This document shows, one piece after another, positions 13,951 to 17,645 of a DNA stretch of 17,645 nt. This DNA comes from Abiotrophia sp. HMSC24B09 (lineage in GTDB: Bacteria > Bacillota > Bacilli > Lactobacillales > Aerococcaceae), in the NCBI RefSeq assembly GCF_001815865.1, contig NZ_KV822197.1:22639-40283 (forward strand), written 5' to 3'. The notes under the pieces are model-generated. The model saw only the letters and a program-made list of their open reading frames with translations, made no database searches and was not told the origin of the DNA. Numbering within the stretch: position 1 is the stretch's first letter; every line of letters starts with the position of its first letter. The position numbers and the translations under genes were made by a program.

Positions 13951-14541
13951 CTAGTTCTCTAAGTTTTCTTGTGGCTGAGCTTCAAATGCTTGAGCTTTTT
14001 GGCTAGTTTGCTCTGCTGCAGTATTCAAGACCTTCACATTGAGATAAATATTATGGTTCAAGCCCAAGTAGGAATTGAGGCCATTAATAATTTCCTTTTG
14101 TAAAGCGTTTGTTCTATTGACAACGTCGACCCCTTGGTTAATGTCGCCCTTAACGGTTACTTCACACTTTTTCTTGGTGAGTTTGACCTTAACTTTAGGA
14201 GAAGCCATGTAAGAGGCCGCTGAAATAGCCGACTTCACATGGCTTACGATCGCTGATTTTTTAAGTGTCAACCGTCCATTTGCCTCCGACAAGACCACTT
14301 GGGTGTAGTCTCGCGGATAGAACAAGATGACAAGTATCGCAATGAGTGTCGCAATGGTCAGGACGAGAGATAACCAGAAGATAGCCTGGTTATAGTAGTA
14401 CCCGAATGAAGACAGTTTGTTGAGGTACTCCCCTATCCAATCCAGATTGACATAGGACTGATTACGATACAAGTTAATGGAAAATAGAACAAGCGGTGGA
14501 ATACACAGTAAGATGAGCAGAGATTTTTTAATTCGTGACAT
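13951..14541 (-). CDS. amaP: AmaP, Asp23 membrane anchor
   Basis: 196 aa. Two N-terminal membrane helices (about 5-25, SLLILLCIPPLVLFSINLY, and 53-75, AIFWLSLVLTIATLIAILVI) enclose a short outer loop. A cytoplasmic domain follows (NGRLTLKKSAIVSHVKSAIS, KVKVKLTKKKCEVTVKGDIN, GLNHNIYLNVKVL) that resembles Asp23 itself, as in known AmaP. In Staphylococcus aureus AmaP tethers Asp23 to the membrane. A polar Gln/Glu tail ends the protein. An AGGGAG ribosome site lies upstream of ATG 14541. It follows glsB after 60 bases in the same direction. Confidence 0.92.
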   Translation of the reverse strand: MSRIKKSLLILLCIPPLVLFSINLYRNQSYVNLDWIGEYLNKLSSFGYYYNQAIFWLSLVLTIATLIAILVILFYPRDYTQVVLSEANGRLTLKKSAIVSHVKSAISAASYMASPKVKVKLTKKKCEVTVKGDINQGVDVVNRTNALQKEIINGLNSYLGLNHNIYLNVKVLNTAAEQTSQKAQAFEAQPQENLEN

Positions 14542-14601
14542 GATAGTCTCCCTATACTCTATTTAATGTTTGTCTACCTGCTTGTGTTTCCTCTGGGTTG
14601 C

Positions 14602-14841
14602 TTAAGCCTTTTTGCCAAGTAATGCAGATACGACTGCTACGACAACTACGGCACCTAATACAGATGGAATTAAAGCCATACCTGCAAGGCTAGGTCCCCA
14701 AGACCCGAGGAAAAATTGACCAACAGAAGAACCTACTAAACCAGCAAGTACGTTAGCCACGATTCCCATTGAACCGCGTTTTTTAGTGAGGCTACCGGCT
14801 ACTAAACCGATCAATCCACCTACGATAATAGACCAGATCAT
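14602..14841 (-). CDS. glsB: GlsB/YeaQ/YmgE family small stress membrane protein
   Basis: 79 aa and nearly all hydrophobic. It reads MIWSIIVGGLIGLVAGSLTK, a Gly-rich middle (GIVANVLAGLVGSSVGQFFLG) and a last helix (ALIPSVLGAVVVVAVVSALL) ending GKKA. This is the transglycosylase-associated/GlsB pattern of three small helices with G-x-x-G packing. GlsB of enterococci is encoded with Gls24 and is linked to bile and envelope stress tolerance. It is the first gene of the operon here, with AAAGGAG at 14848-14854. A hairpin lies in its leader (14870-14896), and no perfect sigma-A promoter is visible upstream. Confidence 0.93.
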   Translation of the reverse strand: MIWSIIVGGLIGLVAGSLTKKRGSMGIVANVLAGLVGSSVGQFFLGSWGPSLAGMALIPSVLGAVVVVAVVSALLGKKA

Positions 14842-14869
14842 GATATTGCTCCTTTCGTTCAGAATTGCA

Positions 14870-14896
14870 ATGTAAGGACAACTTTCCGCCTTACAT
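14870..14896 (-). promoter_or_regulatory. Inverted repeat in the glsB leader
   Basis: ATGTAAGG (14870-14877) and CCTTACAT (14889-14896) are perfect 8-bp inverted copies, 11 bases apart, ending 28 bases before the glsB start. It could be a protein-binding operator or an mRNA hairpin. Confidence 0.6.
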
Positions 14897-14960
14897 CTTC
14901 AACCTTAACACAGGATACTTTACAATGCAAGTTCAATATCCCTGTCGATTTTTTACCATT

Positions 14961-15156
14961 TTGACTATATGAGATTTCAAGATTTAAAACTAATTTAATT
15001 AATTTCACAAGCTGACACGCCAGAAATCAAGATATAGCTCATAATACGATTGCCTTTATATCAGTTTATATGACATATTTACTTACATTGTTCTAATGAC
15101 CGTTTGATTTTTATGTGAAGTCAAATTAGAAAAAATCAGTCTTAAGACCGATTTTT
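14961..15156 (+). ncRNA. Possible small RNA ending at an orphan terminator
   Basis: A perfect-looking terminator (AAAAATC-A-GTC-TTAA-GAC-C-GATTTTT, 15131-15156) follows no protein gene. A possible promoter upstream is TTGACT (14961-14966) with TTAAAA (14984-14989) at 17-base spacing, but the -10 is weak. Only tiny ORFs lie between. The stem is symmetric and could end transcripts from either side. Confidence 0.3.
15131..15156. terminator. Bidirectional terminator in the glsB/15228 intergenic region
   Basis: A seven-bp AAAAATC/GATTTTT stem is stacked on GTC/GAC with a TTAA loop and one A-C mismatch. Both strands end in five Ts. Confidence 0.7.
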
Positions 15157-15167
15157 AGCTAAAGCAC

Positions 15168-15196
15168 TTTCCAATCAAAATTTCCTGTGTTATACT
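15168..15196 (+). promoter_or_regulatory. Promoter of the LEA-like gene
   Basis: TATACT at 15191-15196 is preceded by TG at 15188-15189, the extended -10 form TGTTATACT. TTTCCA at 15168-15173 is a partial -35 with a 17-base spacer. The gene start is about 30 bases downstream. Confidence 0.7.
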
Positions 15197-15227
15197 TAGG
15201 TCATCAAATGAAAAGGAGGACATTAAA

Positions 15228-15542
15228 ATGTCTGATTTATTGAAAGATTTGTCTCAAAAAGCTGGCGAGTTCGGCGAAAAAGCCTTGGACGTAGCCGGTG
15301 ATGTCTTTGAAAAAACCAAAGAAGTAGCAGGTAACGCCTTCGAAACCGCTAAAGATGTAGCGGGCGATGTTTTTGACAAAGCCAAAGAACTTGGTGGCGC
15401 AGCCAAAGATAAAGCTGAAGACGTTGCAGATGCTGCAGCTGACAAGGCTGAAGACGCTAAAGACGCGGCAGCTGACGTTGCTGAAGCAGCAGCTGATAAA
15501 GCTGAAGACGCTAAAGACGCGGTTCAAGACGCCGTTCAATAA
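15228..15542 (+). CDS. LEA-like 11-residue-repeat protein, 104 aa
   Basis: An AAGGAGG ribosome site lies at 15213-15219. After a short amphipathic start (MSDLLKDLSQKAGEFGEKAL), nearly the whole protein is 11-residue repeats: EKALDVAGDVF, EKTKEVAGNAF, ETAKDVAGDVF, then Ala/Asp/Lys-rich units such as ADKAEDAKDAA. No Cys, Trp, signal peptide or membrane helix is present. Such repeats form amphipathic helices that can coat lipids or act as desiccation- and stress-protective LEA group 3-like proteins. The exact role is inference. The repeat style matches the tail of Asp23 encoded 1.5 kb away on the other strand. It has its own promoter and terminator, so it is a single-gene unit. Confidence 0.88.
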   Translation: MSDLLKDLSQKAGEFGEKALDVAGDVFEKTKEVAGNAFETAKDVAGDVFDKAKELGGAAKDKAEDVADAAADKAEDAKDAAADVAEAAADKAEDAKDAVQDAVQ

Positions 15543-15557
15543 GCTCTCAAGCATGAT

Positions 15558-15584
15558 AAAAGGAGGCATATGCCTCCTTTTTTT
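15558..15584 (+). terminator. Terminator of the LEA-like gene
   Basis: AAAAGGAGGC (15558-15567) pairs with GCCTCCTTTT (15572-15581) around ATAT, followed by more Ts. It is a near-perfect palindrome, 15 bases after the stop, and may also end the convergent MFS transcript. Confidence 0.93.
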
Positions 15585-15651
15585 GTGGTCTGCCCTGACC
15601 CATTCAGCTAACAGGTTCCTAGGCCAATGATTATTATATTTGCCCCAAACC

Positions 15652-16851
15652 CTATTCCTGCCCCTGCTCTTTCCCTGCCGTCAGCCCACGCAAGGCCAGG
15701 AAGACTAGCATTGAGATCAGCGTGAAGGCTAGCCAGGTCTTACTGATGCCGATCAGATCTGACAGGTAGCCGTTGACGGTTAGGAGCAGACTGGAGGCGA
15801 GGGCCTGTAAGGAATAGAAGGAAGAGACAAGCGAGGTCCGCAGGTGATCCTGCTTGATGAGCTTTTCGTGGATATAGGTGATAATCAGCGTCCCATTAAT
15901 GCCGACTAAGAAGACGTGGAAGAGGAATAAATAAGGGAAGACCGGCAGATAGAAGCTAATGACCAGGAGGGTCACCACATCTAGCAGGAGGACCCGGTCA
16001 ATTAAGGCCACCATGTCCCTCTTCTTCTTCAAGAGGACCTTGCTGAGGAAGAGGTTGGACAGGATGGTGGAGAGGCCAATTCCGATAATATAATAGCCCA
16101 CAATATATTCCTGCACGGCATCCCCCAGGATGACCTGCCACTGGTTAGAAGGCCCCAGGTCCAAGACGGCCGGAATGGAAAACATGATGAAGTAGAGCAG
16201 GATGCGGCTGTCTTTGAGTGCTTCTATTAGGTTGACCACGGTTTCTCGGTAGACCTGCTTAATCTGGCCCCAGTGGTTCTGACGCGGGCGCGGCTTGAAG
16301 ACATTGGGCACCAGCTGCACATAGACCAATAAACCTATCAAGATGGCCGATGCCACATAGAAAGGAATGGCCGGGTTGTCTTTGCCCAGAATTTGCGCAC
16401 CAACAAAGCCGGACAAGAGGCCGAAGAATGGACCGATAATCTTGAGGTTAGAAAATACTTGCGCGATATCATAAGGCGCATTGGCCTCCTTGATTTCATT
16501 GACAATCCAAGACTGCAGGGTCCCAGAGCTGAGGGAGACGGCCAAGCCGGTTAAGACAGCCGTCAGAATCAAGACGACAATGTTGCGGGTCCCTGCCATG
16601 AAGAATAGGCCAATGGCCCGTAGGAGAAAGGACAGGGACATGACCCGCTTCTCCCCGATAGAATCGACCAAGATCCCGCTGGGAATTTCAGCGACCATGG
16701 TGGTAGCCGTAAAGGTAGCCAAGAGCAGACCAATCTCTGTCATTGAGTAGCCTAGGTAGACTAAGAGCAGATAGGTTAAGGAGACAAACATCTGCTCCGC
16801 AATGGTCTCCACCGTCATAATCAAATAAAAATTCTTAATTTTCCAATTCAT
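15652..16851 (-). CDS. MFS family transporter
   Basis: 399 aa with about 12 hydrophobic segments. The MFS motif A appears as GILVDSIGEKRVM between helices 2 and 3 (about 58-70). A central hydrophilic loop at about 190-215 (PRPRQNHWGQIKQVYRETVV) separates the two six-helix halves. The protein is probably a proton-driven exporter of small molecules, but the substrate cannot be read from sequence. The ATG lies 17 bases inside the end of the upstream DUF2087 gene, with GGAGG nine bases before it, so translation is coupled. The coding sequence is GC-rich like metF and looks chromosomal. Confidence 0.9.
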   Translation of the reverse strand: MNWKIKNFYLIMTVETIAEQMFVSLTYLLLVYLGYSMTEIGLLLATFTATTMVAEIPSGILVDSIGEKRVMSLSFLLRAIGLFFMAGTRNIVVLILTAVLTGLAVSLSSGTLQSWIVNEIKEANAPYDIAQVFSNLKIIGPFFGLLSGFVGAQILGKDNPAIPFYVASAILIGLLVYVQLVPNVFKPRPRQNHWGQIKQVYRETVVNLIEALKDSRILLYFIMFSIPAVLDLGPSNQWQVILGDAVQEYIVGYYIIGIGLSTILSNLFLSKVLLKKKRDMVALIDRVLLLDVVTLLVISFYLPVFPYLFLFHVFLVGINGTLIITYIHEKLIKQDHLRTSLVSSFYSLQALASSLLLTVNGYLSDLIGISKTWLAFTLISMLVFLALRGLTAGKEQGQE

Positions 16852-17140
16852 GGGCTGCCTCCATCTGAGGCGCTTGCCCTACTTGGTGATTGAGCTGGTA
16901 GGACTTACCGTAGTTGTCGCGGATCAGATACTTGTAATCCACTAGATATCTGCGCATGGTCGCGAAATCCTCGTAGACTTCCTTGATTCGCTCATTGAGT
17001 TCAGGTTCGGTGAATTCTTGGGCGTGTTGCTGCAAGTGTTGATAAATATATTGAAAGACTTCTAGCCTATTTTTTTGTTTGCGCGGCAGGACATAGAACT
17101 TACCATCTCTCATGTAGCGTGAAATCGTCTCTTCAACCAT
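16835..17140 (-). CDS. DUF2087 domain protein, probable regulator
   Basis: 101 aa. The C-terminal two thirds match the DUF2087 pattern: RLEVFQYIYQHL (25-36), EFTEPELNERIKEVYEDFAT (42-61), then MRRYLVDYKYLIRDNYGKSY (62-81). DUF2087 usually sits at the C-terminus of HTH regulators. Here it stands alone with a short N-terminus (MVEETISRYMRDGKFYVLPR). The winged-helix look of the LRRYLVDY-type segment suggests nucleic-acid binding, but this is inference. A GAGGAGG ribosome site lies seven bases before the ATG. It overlaps the MFS gene by 17 bases, so the two work as a pair, perhaps regulator and exporter. Confidence 0.85.
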   Translation of the reverse strand: MVEETISRYMRDGKFYVLPRKQKNRLEVFQYIYQHLQQHAQEFTEPELNERIKEVYEDFATMRRYLVDYKYLIRDNYGKSYQLNHQVGQAPQMEAAHELEN

Positions 17141-17227
17141 GCTTTGGCCTCCTCTGTTTTCAGTAAAATATTGCTCGTCTCTATTCTATATGGCAATTTG
17201 CTAGAAGGCAAGCCTAGGCAAAGAAAC

Positions 17228-17252
17228 AGCCACCTTATGGTGGCTATTTTTT
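17228..17252. terminator. Terminator hairpin upstream of the DUF2087 gene
   Basis: AGCCACC (17228-17234) pairs with GGTGGCT (17239-17245) around TTAT, then TTTTTT at 17247-17252 on the plus strand. The minus-strand side reads GTTTCTTT, so it may end the minus-strand cell-wall gene that stops at 17390. No plus-strand gene leads into it. Confidence 0.7.
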
Positions 17253-17257
17253 GTAGA

Positions 17258-17411
17258 TTAGCTATGTAAAGGGGGGCTGTTTGTTTTGTATTAACTGAGT
17301 AACGAGTGGCTATTTAATGGTTACTAGCTGAGTCAAGGGGGACTAGTTGTTCTGTGATTGCTAAGTAAAGAGTGACGATTCTTTCTATGTTAGCTTAGTA
17401 ACTGGTTAACC
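17258..17411. repeat. Five degenerate 30-36 bp tandem units
   Basis: Units begin at 17258, 17291, 17321, 17357 and 17390 and share a TTAGCT-N-AGTAAAGAGTG-like core, many ending in TGTTCTRTG-like sequence. The fifth overlaps the last codons and stop of the CW_7 gene, so the array may have grown from that 3' end. Confidence 0.55.
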
Positions 17412-17645
17412 CTATCCTGCACAGTCTGATAGTCATACCCTGCTTGAGTCAGCTCCCTGACCCGCTCCTCCCCATTGCCATACTCGCCCCGAATCACATC
17501 CCAGGCTACCGCAGTAATGAGGTCGTCATTAGGTGAAGTATCTTCTGATGATGCGGGGGCTGACTCCTGATCTTCTTGGTCGTAGCGTGGTCTGGCATAC
17601 CCCGCAATGGCCTCGTGGTTCCAGTCATAGTAGGCTCTGGCTACT
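17390..17645 (-). CDS. Partial cell-wall-binding protein with Cpl-7 (CW_7) repeat, C-terminal end
   Basis: The window edge cuts off the start; 84 residues and the stop remain. The last 40 residues read as one CW_7 (Cpl-7) repeat: AVAWDVIRGEYGNGEERVRE followed by LTQAGYDYQTVQDRVN. CW_7 repeats bind peptidoglycan in phage Cpl-7 lysozyme and related autolysins. Before it lies an acidic linker (DQEDQESAPASSEDTSP) and the end of another domain (ARAYYDWNHEAIAGYARPRY). The missing N-terminus is therefore probably a peptidoglycan hydrolase of amidase, NlpC/P60 or muramidase type, which is inference. The GC-rich coding sequence matches the chromosomal genes. Confidence 0.82.
   Translation of the reverse strand, partial: VARAYYDWNHEAIAGYARPRYDQEDQESAPASSEDTSPNDDLITAVAWDVIRGEYGNGEERVRELTQAGYDYQTVQDRVNQLLS

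Noticed and set aside
15237..15630. Overlapping ORFs on both strands in the LEA-like gene
   Set aside because: They are shadows of the repetitive coding sequence. Only the plus frame at 15228 has a promoter, a ribosome site and a terminator in register.

Overview
The window looks like a chromosomal stretch of a low-to-mid GC Gram-positive coccus of the Lactobacillales. Support comes from strong AAGGAGG ribosome sites, an Asp23/AmaP/GlsB envelope-stress operon, a CpsY/MtaR-type LysR regulator divergent from metE-metF, and a Cpl-7-type cell-wall-binding repeat. An Aerococcaceae member such as Aerococcus is my best guess, but this is inference, not proof.

Layout. (1) 1-1153: repeat-rich spacer, a 50-aa membrane peptide gene, then efp with its own extended -10 promoter and terminator. 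(2) 1221-3378: an AT-rich, tightly coupled two-gene cassette on the minus strand. It encodes a 215-aa Rossmann-like protein and a 502-aa protein with hydrophobic segments and a C-terminal five-residue periodic tail. I recognise neither family. (3) 3379-4256: 880 bases without a gene. The left half is plain AT-rich DNA. The right part (3834-4195) is GC-rich and folds on paper into a compact multi-helix structure ending in a strong plus-strand terminator, a candidate structured RNA. (4) 4257-8496: the methionine module, with a LysR regulator divergent from metE-metF and a LysR-type box between them. (5) 8508-12800: an AT-rich accessory zone with a small membrane peptide, a ClbS/DfsB-like protein, a DUF308 membrane protein fused to a YiiX-like peptidase-like domain, and an XRE repressor with a large palindromic operator. 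Beyond it lie decayed pieces of a mobile element: a frameshifted ORF, an origin-like hairpin cluster and a truncated Rep-like protein. (6) 12827-14841: the operon glsB-amaP-DUF2273-asp23. Its Asp23 protein carries a long 11-residue-repeat (LEA-like) tail. (7) 15228-15542: a separate small gene made almost wholly of the same kind of 11-residue repeats. (8) 15652-17140: a DUF2087 protein translationally coupled to an MFS exporter. (9) 17258-17645: degenerate tandem repeats and the 3' end of a cell-wall-binding (CW_7) protein cut by the window edge.

How the genes work together: metE-metF make methionine from homocysteine using methyl-tetrahydrofolate supplied by MetF, and the divergent LysR protein probably controls both. 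The Asp23 group is a membrane-anchored envelope stress system, and the two repeat proteins beside it suggest a local stress-protein theme. The most novel-looking items are the 1221-3378 gene pair, the 3834-4195 structured element, and the LEA-like repeats shared by an Asp23 tail and a neighbouring stand-alone gene.
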